Shown: piece by piece, positions 1 through 8,404 of the stretch
Numbering within the stretch: position 1 is the first letter of the stretch
Layout: the number at the start of each line of letters is the position of its first letter
Assembly: GCA_938030705.1 (NCBI GenBank)
Contig: CALHIR010000032.1
Coordinates: 1-33,035, forward strand
DNA: 33,035 bases
Source: Candidatus Poseidoniaceae archaeon
GTDB lineage: Archaea > Thermoplasmatota > Poseidoniia > Poseidoniales > Poseidoniaceae
Direction: 5' to 3'
Notes under the pieces: generated by a model
What the model saw: only the letters and a program-made list of their open reading frames with translations
Database searches by the model: none
What the model was told of the DNA's origin: nothing
Position numbers and translations under genes: made by a program

Positions 1-525
1 ACCATGCGCATCGCCAGTCGCTACGAATCCCTCTTGGGCGCTTTGTTTGAATGGATGGACGCCCACCCCGAACGTCCCGTTTTGGGCACGTGCGCAGGCG
101 CCATCTTGCTGGCTGCTCCCGAAGAAGGACGCACGCCTTACCTCGCCGCTGGTATTTCTCGCAATGCGTGGGGTCGCCAGCGAGAATCTTTCGAGGCGGT
201 GGTTGATGTCAGTCTTGACGTTCCCGAGGCGACCTATCAACAAACGGAACCCGTTGGCCGCGACCGGTTTGCTCATCTTCCCTTGGAAGTAACCTCTCAG
301 GCGGCTTCCGCGCTGAAGGAAGGTTTCCCGGGGGTGTTCATCCGTGCCCCACGCTTTGACCAAGCCTCGGTGGGCTGCACCCCTGTCGTTCACCTCGGGG
401 AGGAGGTTGTGGGTGTGCTCGACGGCAAAAAACTCGGTGTGACCTTCCATCCAGAATTGACGCTTGACCGACGTTTTCACCGGTGGTTACTTCATGAAGC
501 CCACCTCATGACGGAGGGAGCTTGA
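1..525 (+). CDS. pdxT: PdxT, glutaminase subunit of pyridoxal 5'-phosphate synthase (5'-truncated)
   Basis: PdxT hydrolyses glutamine and passes ammonia to PdxS, which builds PLP. The first codon in the window (ACC, Thr) continues the frame, and Thr-Met-Arg fits the family's ESTTMR stretch, so the ATG at 4 is internal and the true start lies before the window. The class I glutaminase nucleophile is visible in GTCAGAILLA (Cys codon 91-93). The His-Glu of the triad is in FHPEL near the C-terminus. About 30-45 N-terminal residues are missing relative to the usual ~190-200. No pdxS is in the window. The stop overlaps the next gene's ATG (TGATG), which suggests translational coupling. The family call is firm; the truncation is only a window-edge effect. 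Confidence 0.93.
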   Translation, partial: TMRIASRYESLLGALFEWMDAHPERPVLGTCAGAILLAAPEEGRTPYLAAGISRNAWGRQRESFEAVVDVSLDVPEATYQQTEPVGRDRFAHLPLEVTSQAASALKEGFPGVFIRAPRFDQASVGCTPVVHLGEEVVGVLDGKKLGVTFHPELTLDRRFHRWLLHEAHLMTEGA

Positions 526-1607
526 TGAGAAATTTGCCAATGGCAACCGAAGTTCTTCCCGCAGAAGCGGGTGAGGCTGAGGGGTGTGTTCAGTGTCAGC
601 AGGGCAGTAAACTGGTGCTCTTTGTCACCGGGAAATGCCACTGGGGCTGTGATTACTGCCCGCTTTCCGAAAACCGGCGAGAGACGCCCGACATGTTTGC
701 CAACGAACGCCGTTGCACATCGTGGGAAGAGGTCATTGAGGAAGGTCATGCGATGAAGGCGACCGGCACCGGCATCACCGGGGGCGACCCGATGCTGGAC
801 CTCGAAAAGACCCTCGAAGCGGTTCGCCAACTCAAAGCGGCGTTCGGGCCCGACCATCACGTTCACGCCTACACGTCCATCCCGTTCGACCCAAATCGAG
901 CAGTTGATTTTGGCCAAGCCGGTCTGGACGAAATTCGCTTTCACCTGCTTGACGGCACCACCTCGAAGTACCGGGCCACGATGGAGGCCTGTGCAGAACG
1001 CGGCATTGAAGTTGGTGTGGAACTGCCCTGTGAACCGGACAAAGAAACCCAACTCTTTGCTCTGCTCGATGAATTGGCTACCGTTCCCGTCTCGTTTCTC
1101 AACCTCAACGAACTTGAGATCACGGTCGGGAATCAAGAGAACATGGACGTGCGTGGTTTCAATCTTAGTGGTGGCATCACGGCAGCGGCCGAAGGCTCAG
1201 CTGACCTCGCTTTGCGCCTCAAAGAAGCCGCCGCCGACAAACCCTATCACCTCAAATTCTGCACGGCGAAATACAAGGATGCAGGTCAACTTCGGAACCG
1301 ATTCAAGCGCCGAGGCCAAGCGACACTCCGCCCCTACGAGGTGCTCAGTGACGATGACACCGTCTTGTTCGGAGCGATTCCAACTTCCCTGGAGGACGCC
1401 CAAGACGACATGGCTGAACTCAAGGCCGAACTTGGGATGGCCGAGGGATGGCTTCGCTACGATGCGGCTCACCAACGCATCGAACTCCCGCTCTCGCTGG
1501 CCGAGGACTTGGCTGAGGTTCTTGACGTGCCGGTCCTCCTGGTTGAGGTCCATCCAACGCACGAACGGCTCGAGGTCGGCGTGGTCCATCTGAACGAGCA
1601 CCGTTAA
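525..1607 (+). CDS. Radical SAM protein, COG2108-like (function unknown)
   Basis: The 4Fe-4S/SAM motif CX3CX2C is seen as CHWGCDYC (C38, C42, C45 from the ATG at 525), followed by PLSENRR, a YANER-like stretch (FANER) and GTGITGGDPML. These are hallmarks I associate with archaeal COG2108 proteins, described as related to pyruvate formate-lyase activases. An extra CxxC (GCVQC) precedes the radical SAM core and may bind metal. The C-terminal third, about residues 280-360, lacks recognisable motifs. The ATG at 525 overlaps the pdxT stop; a TTG at 522 and an ATG at 540 are alternatives. The substrate is unknown. Coupling to pdxT hints at a link to cofactor metabolism, but that is inference. Confidence 0.85.
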   Translation: MRNLPMATEVLPAEAGEAEGCVQCQQGSKLVLFVTGKCHWGCDYCPLSENRRETPDMFANERRCTSWEEVIEEGHAMKATGTGITGGDPMLDLEKTLEAVRQLKAAFGPDHHVHAYTSIPFDPNRAVDFGQAGLDEIRFHLLDGTTSKYRATMEACAERGIEVGVELPCEPDKETQLFALLDELATVPVSFLNLNELEITVGNQENMDVRGFNLSGGITAAAEGSADLALRLKEAAADKPYHLKFCTAKYKDAGQLRNRFKRRGQATLRPYEVLSDDDTVLFGAIPTSLEDAQDDMAELKAELGMAEGWLRYDAAHQRIELPLSLAEDLAEVLDVPVLLVEVHPTHERLEVGVVHLNEHR

Positions 1608-1618
1608 CCACGGTATGG

Positions 1619-1626
1619 CTTATACC
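1619..1626 (+). promoter_or_regulatory. TATA-like box for tRNA-Val
   Basis: CTTATACC lies about 28-35 bp upstream of the tRNA-Val 5' end, near the expected distance for an archaeal TATA box. The gap between the radical SAM stop and the tRNA is otherwise featureless. Called on position and composition only. Confidence 0.45.
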
Positions 1627-1653
1627 CGCGGGTCGGGTCGGCGAATTACCTAG

Positions 1654-1726
1654 GGGCTCGTGGTCTAGGGGTTATGACGTCGCCTTCACATGGCGAAGAT
1701 CGCCGGTTCAATTCCGGCCGAGCCCA
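1654..1726 (+). tRNA. tRNA-Val (CAC anticodon)
   Basis: A 73-nt cloverleaf: acceptor GGGCTCG pairs with CGAGCCC and the discriminator is A1726. The anticodon stem TCGCC/GGCGA closes the loop TTCACAT, giving anticodon CAC, which reads GTG (Val). The T arm contains GGTTCAATTCC. No CCA is encoded. No intron is visible. Confidence 0.95.
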
Positions 1727-1825
1727 TATACAAGAATGACAAGGCCGATTTGAACCAGCAACGAATCACTGCTCCCAAATCGTTCTTGGGCTACATTCTT
1801 CAACGACCGGCTCCCAGTATGAGGT

Positions 1826-3289
1826 ATGGGCCTGCTTGACCAAGCCGATTGGGGTGTGTTCAAACGGAAGGACACATGGCAAGCTTTTGTCATCGCTGTC
1901 GTGATGTTCGGCACCATTTCTTTCGCTGCGCTGTCCATGTTTGACAGCATGGACGAGTTGTTCCAATCCGACGCTGAACCTGCTCCCATCCCCGACATTG
2001 TGTTTGAATCCTTGAATCGAGATGTTGAGGCTGGCGTTGTTAACGAGACCGGTTGGTTTAACCTCAGCGACCATCGAGGGAGCGTCATCATTCTTGATTT
2101 GATGGCCAGGGACTGTACCCTCTGTCACAAGGTGCAACAACACATTGAGGAAGAAATGGAGGGTTGGCATCGCATGGCCAATGCCTCTGGGACAGATTTG
2201 AAGATCTTCGCCTATGGCGCATGGTACTACGAATCTGTTGAGGATCTCAACGAAAGTAAGGGCGAGTATACCGTTCCGCTTTATCCCACAGGCATCGGCT
2301 CAACGGAAGCAGCCATCTTTGAGGACGGTTCAAGCACGGACCCCGTCCGCTTGTTCACCACGGGCGGTACTGGCCAAATTCCCGTTGTGCTCATCATTGA
2401 CGAGGAGGGCTACATCATTGCAACACAAGCCACCGGAACACCTGCGGATAAGTGGGCTAAATTTGATGGTGTTCTCGAAACGGCCTTGACCGAAGATGTA
2501 TCGGAGACTTATGACTTGAGAATTGGGTGGGAAGAGCCTGAGACCTCCTATACTGCAGTGTTCGCATTGGGCCTCATTCTCTCCATTCTCGTTTACTTTT
2601 CACCGTGCGCCTTCCCCGTACTTCCTGGATTCATCTCCTACTACCTCTCCCTCGGTGCTCGTGAGGACGAACTCATAGAGCAAGGGAAACTGAAGACACG
2701 TATGCCGAGTTCGTTTAACATCGGTGTACTTTCGGGCCTTGGTATGTGGACCTTCTTTGGCCTCATCGGAATCCTCGCCTTTCTCATGGGTGAGGCCTTT
2801 GCAAGTTCAGGCATCATCCACTACATTGCCATCTTCATTGCCATCTTGCTCATCGTACTCGGTTCCATGATGCTCTTGGGCATCACTTCGCACGTGATGG
2901 GCTTCGTTCAAACCTGGGTTGATAAATACAGCACGACCGAGGCTGACGAGACCTTCACCCCCCGTCGCAACATGTACCTCTACGGTATTGGCTACGCCGC
3001 AGCCTCCATTGACTGCACGGCAGCAGCCGTTTTGCCATTCGTCATTTTCATGAGCACCCTCGGAACAACCGCCATTGGCTTTGGAATCGCTGGCCTTATG
3101 GTCGGTTTGCTCATTCTGATGATCGCCGTCACGATGCTTGTGGGCATGGGTCGTCAGGTGATGATCAATTTCTTGCGCCGAGCCACCGGCCACATCAAGA
3201 TGATCGGTTCATGGATGATGATCATGGCCGGTGTTGGCCTGACCCTGTATTTGACCAACGCCGAAGTGGTGAACGCTTTGTTCAGCTGA
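1826..3289 (+). CDS. Membrane-anchored thioredoxin-like domain fused to a CcdA/DsbD-type transporter
   Basis: Likely moves reducing equivalents across the membrane for extracytoplasmic thiol-disulfide exchange or cytochrome maturation. Order of parts: an N-terminal membrane segment (about residues 18-38); a thioredoxin/TlpA-like domain (about 60-225) with active-site CTLC (C97, C100); then a CcdA-like multi-helix region (about 240-487). The two conserved CcdA cysteines are visible in SPCAFPVLPG (C261) and ASIDCTAAAVLP (C397). DsbD usually carries its C-terminal thioredoxin after the membrane domain; here the redox domain comes first. The ATG at 1826 lies just after the tRNA-Val region. The last 8 bp overlap the convergent PAP2 gene. 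The electron acceptor is not evident from the neighbours. Confidence 0.88.
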   Translation: MGLLDQADWGVFKRKDTWQAFVIAVVMFGTISFAALSMFDSMDELFQSDAEPAPIPDIVFESLNRDVEAGVVNETGWFNLSDHRGSVIILDLMARDCTLCHKVQQHIEEEMEGWHRMANASGTDLKIFAYGAWYYESVEDLNESKGEYTVPLYPTGIGSTEAAIFEDGSSTDPVRLFTTGGTGQIPVVLIIDEEGYIIATQATGTPADKWAKFDGVLETALTEDVSETYDLRIGWEEPETSYTAVFALGLILSILVYFSPCAFPVLPGFISYYLSLGAREDELIEQGKLKTRMPSSFNIGVLSGLGMWTFFGLIGILAFLMGEAFASSGIIHYIAIFIAILLIVLGSMMLLGITSHVMGFVQTWVDKYSTTEADETFTPRRNMYLYGIGYAAASIDCTAAAVLPFVIFMSTLGTTAIGFGIAGLMVGLLILMIAVTMLVGMGRQVMINFLRRATGHIKMIGSWMMIMAGVGLTLYLTNAEVVNALFS

Positions 3290-3971
3290 GCAGTCCAGGG
3301 CGTATCCAAAGGTACCACATGACGAGTGCGAGCGCCGTCCCTGATATTCCATCGAAGAGGTAGTGTTGCTTGATGAGGGCCGTTGAGGCAACCAGCAAGG
3401 CACAAGCCGTCCACGCAACTACCGCTTTCGGGGCCGTCCACGTTTGGTTTTGGCGTTCAATGAATCGAATGAAAAAGACGACGAGGATACTCAGCAGGAC
3501 ATGAATGGACGGCCAAGCATTGTAGGGGGCGTCGGCTTCGTGTAGTCCATCCATCAAGAGGCCAAACACCCCTTCTGCCCCGTAGGCTTGAGTTCGCAAC
3601 TCAATCTCGACAGGGAAGATGAGGAAGATGGCGAAGGCAACCCATGCGGCGACGATCATCCGCTGAAAGAAGAGCAAGCCATGGTGTCGGATTCCCGGTG
3701 CTGCGCCAACCCACGCAGCGAGTGGAAAATAGAGGTAGTACGAGTAGTAAGGAATCACCATCCATGGGAGGAAAGGAAGGTTCCAATCCAACGTGGTCTC
3801 GAAGTTGAAACTGTTCGCACCCCTCCAGGCGGAGAACCGATTGATGAGGCCGTAGGGGAGAGCTCCCAGAAGGAGGAACATGCCGAGGAGAAAACCAGCA
3901 TACCGTGTTCGAGACCAGGACGCCCGTTGTGGCCACCAACGGTCAACGATGGTCCAATCATTGGTTGTCAT
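3282..3971 (-). CDS. PAP2-superfamily membrane phosphatase/phosphotransferase
   Basis: Several hydrophobic segments (for example FLLGMFLLLGALPYGLI and AWVAFAIFLIFPV) make this an integral membrane protein. The PAP2 active-site signatures are WPSIHV (H157) and KQHYLFD with the second catalytic His (H203) and Asp (D207). The first motif (KX6RP) is not clearly present, as in AUR1-like PAP2 relatives. Family members cleave phosphomonoesters or pyrophosphates of lipids or other small molecules. The start (ATG, 3971) overlaps the end of the upstream ABC ATPase by 14 bp, so it is very probably the last gene of the thiamine-uptake operon. That raises the possibility that it acts on phosphorylated thiamine, but lipid phosphatase is the default alternative. 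Its 3' end overlaps the convergent CcdA gene. Confidence 0.82.
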   Translation of the reverse strand: MTTNDWTIVDRWWPQRASWSRTRYAGFLLGMFLLLGALPYGLINRFSAWRGANSFNFETTLDWNLPFLPWMVIPYYSYYLYFPLAAWVGAAPGIRHHGLLFFQRMIVAAWVAFAIFLIFPVEIELRTQAYGAEGVFGLLMDGLHEADAPYNAWPSIHVLLSILVVFFIRFIERQNQTWTAPKAVVAWTACALLVASTALIKQHYLFDGISGTALALVMWYLWIRPGLLS

Positions 3972-4620
3972 CAGTGGCGACCTCCTTGCCTCGGCTCACA
4001 AGGTCCTTCCAATGAATAATTCGGTCGGAGAGCAGGTTCGCTTCCTCTTCGTCATGGGTCACGTGGAGGGTCGTCACACCTCGTTGTTTGAGGTGCGTCC
4101 GGGTCATGGCTGCGAGTTCCAACCTCCGCTTGACATCAACTGATGCAAAGGGCTCGTCGAGCATGATAACCTTGGGTTCCTGCATCAAGGCACGTCCGAA
4201 CGCCACCCTTTGGGCCTCACCCCCCGAGAGTCCTGCGACACCTCGGTGCTGAAACCCCTCCAAACCAATCGCGTTCAACACCTCCTGGATTCGCCTTTTC
4301 TTCTCCTCTTTGCTCATCGCTTTGGGAGCACCCAACGCCATGTTCTTTGAAACATTGAGGTGAGGGTAGAGCACGGGTTGTTGAAACAGCATGGTGATCT
4401 CGGGGTGAATCGTAGCGTTCTCGAGAAGGACTCCCTCGAGATGCCGCTCACCTGATTCAAGATGTTGGAGGCCACAACAGACACGGAGCAGCGTGGTCTT
4501 TCCACAACCGCTTGGTCCGAGAATGGAAACGATTTCTCCCTTCGCTACTTGGAGATTTAAACTTTCAAAGACCAACCAATCGCCCAAGCGTACAGCACCG
4601 TTTCGTAATTCAAACATCAT
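3958..4620 (-). CDS. thiQ: ABC transporter ATP-binding protein, ThiQ-like
   Basis: Energises uptake through the adjacent ThiP-like permease. All ABC ATPase motifs are visible in order: Walker A GPSGCGKTTL, Q-loop in MLFQQPVLYP, signature LSGGEAQRVAFGRAL, Walker B VIMLDEPFASVD, and switch HVTHDEEE. At about 220 residues it has no C-terminal regulatory extension, matching the short ThiQ type rather than the longer MalK/PotA/FbpC type. MMFELRNG at 4620 is the likely start, overlapping the permease stop by 11 bp; an upstream ATG at 4650 would add an unconvincing basic leader. Substrate assignment rests on the ThiB- and ThiR-like genes in the same operon. Confidence 0.87.
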   Translation of the reverse strand: MMFELRNGAVRLGDWLVFESLNLQVAKGEIVSILGPSGCGKTTLLRVCCGLQHLESGERHLEGVLLENATIHPEITMLFQQPVLYPHLNVSKNMALGAPKAMSKEEKKRRIQEVLNAIGLEGFQHRGVAGLSGGEAQRVAFGRALMQEPKVIMLDEPFASVDVKRRLELAAMTRTHLKQRGVTTLHVTHDEEEANLLSDRIIHWKDLVSRGKEVATDDNQ

Positions 4621-6382
4621 GTCTTGACCTCCATGCGCGTGCGCTTTCATTGATGGAAAGCACCAGCAGGGTGACCACCATCAGAATGGTCGCCAACGCC
4701 ATCGCTGTCGGGAATACGTAGGGGTCAAACTTTGGTCGTGAAGCGACTTGATCCACAAGGATGGACAGCGAGTCCCAAGAACCGACACGAACCACCAGGA
4801 ACGTCGCCCCAAACTCTCCCATTGAAAACGCAAGGCAGAGAGAGGCTGCCATGGTGGCGGGAACCACCAAGAATGCCCCCCTTGTATGCCACCAAAAACC
4901 CACTTTGCCCATCGGCAATAATGAGGCTTGTTCGCCATAGACGGGGTCGATGCGCTCAATGGCCGGAACCATCAGACGAATGACAAAGGGCAGGACCAGC
5001 ATGATGTGAGGTACGGCGGGAAGGTACGGGAAGGAAAACATCTGGGGGAACCACTGGAGGATGCCAGCCACCATGCCCAATCCGACCATCACCGCAGACA
5101 TGGATAAGGGGAGCATGCACAAAGAATCCAGCACCCCTGCAGCTCGTTGGTGGCCTCGTTGACGTAAGGTCACCAAGCTGGAGGCTACGGCGTAGCCCAA
5201 GGGCAGGGCAACCAAAAGTGAGACAAAGGCATAGGACAGCGAATTCGTTAAGGCCTCAAGTAAGGGCGTCGTGGAGAAATCCCCGTTCCATGCTCTCCTC
5301 CAACCTTCGAGGGTCCAATCGGAGGAGACGCCTGCACCGTTGACCGTTCGTACTCGAAACGATGACAAGACCACCGTGGCGAGGGGGGCGAGCAACAAAA
5401 CCAAGATGCCGTTTACAAACAAGACCCAGCGACGGGAAGCCGGACCGTGCCGCTCCCTGTTCATGGTCTCGTGATGCATCGACAGCACCTGACTGTGGCG
5501 CCGTTCAAACCGACCGGCCAGAATCAGCATCACCAGCATCAGCAGCATCTGGAAGGTGGCGATAGCCAGCACGGCAAGGCTGGTTTCTGTCCGGTAGCCC
5601 GGGATGCCGGCCGTTCCACCGATTTCTCCCAAAAGCGATTCCATGGTGTTGGACGATGGTGCCAACCATTTGACCAGGGCGAAGGAGGTGAAACTGAAAA
5701 AAAACGTATAGGTGGCCGCCACCAAGGTGGCAGGTCCAAGAACGGGGCGCCAGAGGTGTTGGATGCGTCCGAGTCGCGTCTGCCCAGAAGGAAGGAGGGC
5801 GAGTTGTTCCTCCCAAACGGGGTTCACCTGAGCCACGACGGGCTCAACAAAACGAATCATGAGGGAAAGATTGAACCACACGTGGGCGGTTACGAGGGCG
5901 ATGAAATGACCGGGATGCTCCCAACCGGTCTTCGCTGCCAACCATCCAACCACTCCCGATTCACTCCGGAGGTCAAATCCGATGTTGTACAATACGCCAC
6001 CCGGAGAAATCAGGGCCAAGAACCCCACTGCTGCCACCACCGGGGGCGTTACAAAAGGCAAAAAGAGCAAAGCTCGTTTCAAGCGAATGTTTCGCCACTG
6101 GTAGCGACCAAAGGCCCAAGCGAGTGGCAAACCAATCACCACCGTAAGTCCGGTTGAAACGGTCGCTTCAAACAAGGAAAATCGGAAGGCATCCATGGCT
6201 CCCGGCTGTTCGTTCACGCTGATGAGGGCTTCCAGCGGCGTGATGCCGGTCACCGCCCAGAGGCGAACGAGCGCCAAGGTAATGGGGAACAGGCCCAATC
6301 CGATGACAAAGATCACCGCCAACCAGTGAATGAGGGGTACGCCAGCGAAGCGTGCCTTCCATTCAATTGACACATTCTCCAC
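4610..6382 (-). CDS. thiP: ABC transporter permease with two fused MetI domains, ThiP-like
   Basis: Membrane channel of the thiamine-type importer. The 590 residues contain two homologous permease halves (about 50-290 and 340-575). Each has a cytoplasmic EAA-type loop that docks the ATPase (EEQLALLPSGQTRLGRI in the first half, GEQASLLPMGKVGF in the second). About twelve hydrophobic segments are evident. The fused two-domain architecture is that of ThiP and FbpB. The start is GTG at 6382, immediately after the upstream stop. A second GTG at 6373 is preceded by a Shine-Dalgarno-like GGTGGAG and may be the real start. Iron(III) transport is the main alternative; the ThiB-like binding protein and ThiN-type regulator favour thiamine. 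Confidence 0.87.
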   Translation of the reverse strand: MENVSIEWKARFAGVPLIHWLAVIFVIGLGLFPITLALVRLWAVTGITPLEALISVNEQPGAMDAFRFSLFEATVSTGLTVVIGLPLAWAFGRYQWRNIRLKRALLFLPFVTPPVVAAVGFLALISPGGVLYNIGFDLRSESGVVGWLAAKTGWEHPGHFIALVTAHVWFNLSLMIRFVEPVVAQVNPVWEEQLALLPSGQTRLGRIQHLWRPVLGPATLVAATYTFFFSFTSFALVKWLAPSSNTMESLLGEIGGTAGIPGYRTETSLAVLAIATFQMLLMLVMLILAGRFERRHSQVLSMHHETMNRERHGPASRRWVLFVNGILVLLLAPLATVVLSSFRVRTVNGAGVSSDWTLEGWRRAWNGDFSTTPLLEALTNSLSYAFVSLLVALPLGYAVASSLVTLRQRGHQRAAGVLDSLCMLPLSMSAVMVGLGMVAGILQWFPQMFSFPYLPAVPHIMLVLPFVIRLMVPAIERIDPVYGEQASLLPMGKVGFWWHTRGAFLVVPATMAASLCLAFSMGEFGATFLVVRVGSWDSLSILVDQVASRPKFDPYVFPTAMALATILMVVTLLVLSINESARAWRSRHDV

Positions 6383-7516
6383 CTACTGGGTTGCTGTCTT
6401 CCAATCAGAAATCCAACCTTCCATTTCCTCAGCGATACGTTCATTGGTGATTTCAGCGTTCAACGATGGCGAGTCGGTGTGGTAGGCATACCCATTGGTT
6501 TCAGGCCATGTCGCATTGTCCAGCACCGATTGCATGAGGTTGTTTTCAGGCATGTTCCGATTGACTTCCTCAGACAGCAAATAGGCGATGAAAGCATTTG
6601 CAGCCTCAAGTTCCGTACCGCCATTGATGATGCCAGCATACTCGACTTGATGGAAAGTTGAACGCTCCAGTGTCAATGAGGTGGACTGGGTCCAATTCTC
6701 TCCGTAGAAGGCTTCAACGCCGGGTGAATGACAGTAAGACACCGTCAGAGCAGCATCGCCGAGATGACCCTCGACCCATGCGCCGTACCCTCCGCTGTAA
6801 TGGATTTCGTAAGCTTCCGTCCAGCCACTGGTGAAGATGGCTCCGTTCTCCGCCATGGCTTTCCACCAATCAAAAGCGTCTGTGGTGTTGTCCTCGTCGT
6901 TTTCAAAATAATCCACGGTGGCCGACATGAAGGCTCTGCCTGGAGAAGACGTGACGGGAGAGGGAAACACGGTTTGACCCTCCCATGCGGGTTCGGTCAA
7001 GTTCCACAGCGATGTGGGTTCGGTCAAGTTGGTGCCGTCGACCCGGGATTCATCGTAGTTCAGGCAAACATCGCCTCGGTCAAAGGGGACGGCGTTGGGT
7101 CCATCGTAGGGTTCCAAGGCCGTCTCAGAAAGGCCAGTAAGGTTGAGTTCGTGAGGCTGAAGGAGGCAGAAGTTCAGTGCTGTTTGCAAGTAGGTGTTGT
7201 CCAGGCCGATGGCCAAATCGGCCTGTTGGGCCTGTTGAGTTTGAAGGAGTTGTTCGAGGATGCCGCCGGAATCATCGACTCGAATCATTTCAACATCGTA
7301 GCCGGTTTGGTTGGTGAAGGTCGAAATCATCTCATCGGAAAAAGCAGCGATATCGTAGGTGAGGATTCGAAGCACACCGTCCGACGTTCGACCAGCATCA
7401 AGGACAGCGCACTGCCCTTCTTCATCGGCGGTGATGGGTTCCAGAGTTTCGAGGCACCCGCTGAGAGGGGCAGTGAATAAGAGGAGCATGACGAAACAAA
7501 AGCATCGCATGGTCAT
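6383..7516 (-). CDS. thiB: ThiB-like substrate-binding lipoprotein (thiamine ABC transporter)
   Basis: Extracytoplasmic binding protein. The N-terminus is MTMRCFCFVMLLLFTAPLSGC, a short basic and hydrophobic signal ending in lipobox LSGC (lipidated Cys at residue 21). The mature part resembles ThiB: LRILTYD near the start, ADLAIGLDNTYL (ThiB has VVLGLDNNLL), VFPSPVTSSPG, SGWTEAYEIHY, and ALTVSYCHSPG. The ATG at 7516 overlaps the upstream regulator's stop (ATGA). The longer frame back to 7606 would run inside the regulator and lacks a signal peptide. It probably binds thiamine or a phosphate ester; which form cannot be read from sequence. Confidence 0.87.
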   Translation of the reverse strand: MTMRCFCFVMLLLFTAPLSGCLETLEPITADEEGQCAVLDAGRTSDGVLRILTYDIAAFSDEMISTFTNQTGYDVEMIRVDDSGGILEQLLQTQQAQQADLAIGLDNTYLQTALNFCLLQPHELNLTGLSETALEPYDGPNAVPFDRGDVCLNYDESRVDGTNLTEPTSLWNLTEPAWEGQTVFPSPVTSSPGRAFMSATVDYFENDEDNTTDAFDWWKAMAENGAIFTSGWTEAYEIHYSGGYGAWVEGHLGDAALTVSYCHSPGVEAFYGENWTQSTSLTLERSTFHQVEYAGIINGGTELEAANAFIAYLLSEEVNRNMPENNLMQSVLDNATWPETNGYAYHTDSPSLNAEITNERIAEEMEGWISDWKTATQ

Positions 7517-8376
7517 CACTCCGTATTCATGGCATCGATGATGGCATGGGTTCTGTCGATGAGATCCATCGGGTTCGGGCCGAGGATGTAAAGAGAAGGC
7601 TCCCACCCGAAGGCACCTTCGTCAAGGATGATGTCAAGTCGACCAACATGAGGGTGGAGGTTGCCTTTGCTGGCATAACCGAGTTTGTAGTCAAGTTCGT
7701 CAGAGATGTAATTGATGTCGCCTTGGTCAACCAGGCCGTCCAGCGTCGGCGGTTTGAGGTTGAGAATGGCGACCTTTTCCTGGTCGATGGATTTCGCCTG
7801 CAACAGGATCTCTGCGAGGTGGTTAGAGGCGCCGAATTCTGGTGTTTCGTGTCTTCGCAACACACGGTCAACGAGGGTCATGCGGCCAGGGTAAGCCGCC
7901 ACTTGGTCGATGGAAGCGGCGTCTTCCATACAGGTTGCGATGTTCATTCCCACGGCGGGCATGTAGGTCTGCAATCGCTTGAGGTCAAGCCGTCCCGTGG
8001 CCCATTCCAGCCGTCGCAGTAAGGCCTTGGAGGACTGGTCCTCATCAAGGTCCATGCCGGTCAGCGTTTTGTCGTATCGGAGCGTTTGACTGCCACCGAA
8101 CTGGAGTTCGAACACGAGTCGCTGGCGGACCACTGAGGCATCCGGGCCAAACTGGGCGAGGGATTGAGCAAGTTCACGCGCCCACCCATCTACCGTGGTT
8201 TCGTCGGCTGTGGCGCCAAGGGGGATGACAGATTTGGTGATGAGCCGTGAAACCGTACTTTGGGTTGAACCGGTGGCCGTAGCAATTTGCATTTGAGTCC
8301 ATCCGGCGGATTTGAGTTCCTTTGCGAGTTGTTGGTGCAATCTGTCCAGCCACTTACCGCCAATATGTCCAAGCAT
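7516..8376 (-). CDS. thiR: ThiR-like transcriptional regulator (HTH plus ThiN-type ligand-binding domain)
   Basis: The N-terminal helix-turn-helix lies at about residues 26-48 (WTQMQIATATGSTQSTVSRL). The C-terminal region (about 110-285) resembles the ThiN domain found in archaeal thiamine regulators and ThiD-ThiN fusions: MPAVGMNIATCMEDA, YPGRMT, and DEGAFGWEPSLYILGPNPMDL. ThiN domains bind thiamine phosphates, so this is probably a sensor that switches the operon off when thiamine phosphate is plentiful. It is the first gene of the thi operon and is coupled to the binding protein by an ATGA overlap. The ATG at 8376 gives 286 residues. An inverted repeat around a TATA-like element lies 29-53 bp upstream and may be its own operator. 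Confidence 0.85.
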   Translation of the reverse strand: MLGHIGGKWLDRLHQQLAKELKSAGWTQMQIATATGSTQSTVSRLITKSVIPLGATADETTVDGWARELAQSLAQFGPDASVVRQRLVFELQFGGSQTLRYDKTLTGMDLDEDQSSKALLRRLEWATGRLDLKRLQTYMPAVGMNIATCMEDAASIDQVAAYPGRMTLVDRVLRRHETPEFGASNHLAEILLQAKSIDQEKVAILNLKPPTLDGLVDQGDINYISDELDYKLGYASKGNLHPHVGRLDIILDEGAFGWEPSLYILGPNPMDLIDRTHAIIDAMNTE

Positions 8377-8404
8377 GACCTTCGCAGAGAAGGGCGTCTA
8401 TTCA

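Noticed and set aside
5447-7480. Plus-strand open frames of about 236 and 250 codons opposite the thiP and thiB genes
   Set aside because: Both are shadows of well-supported genes, rich in His, Gln and Arg with no domain signature.
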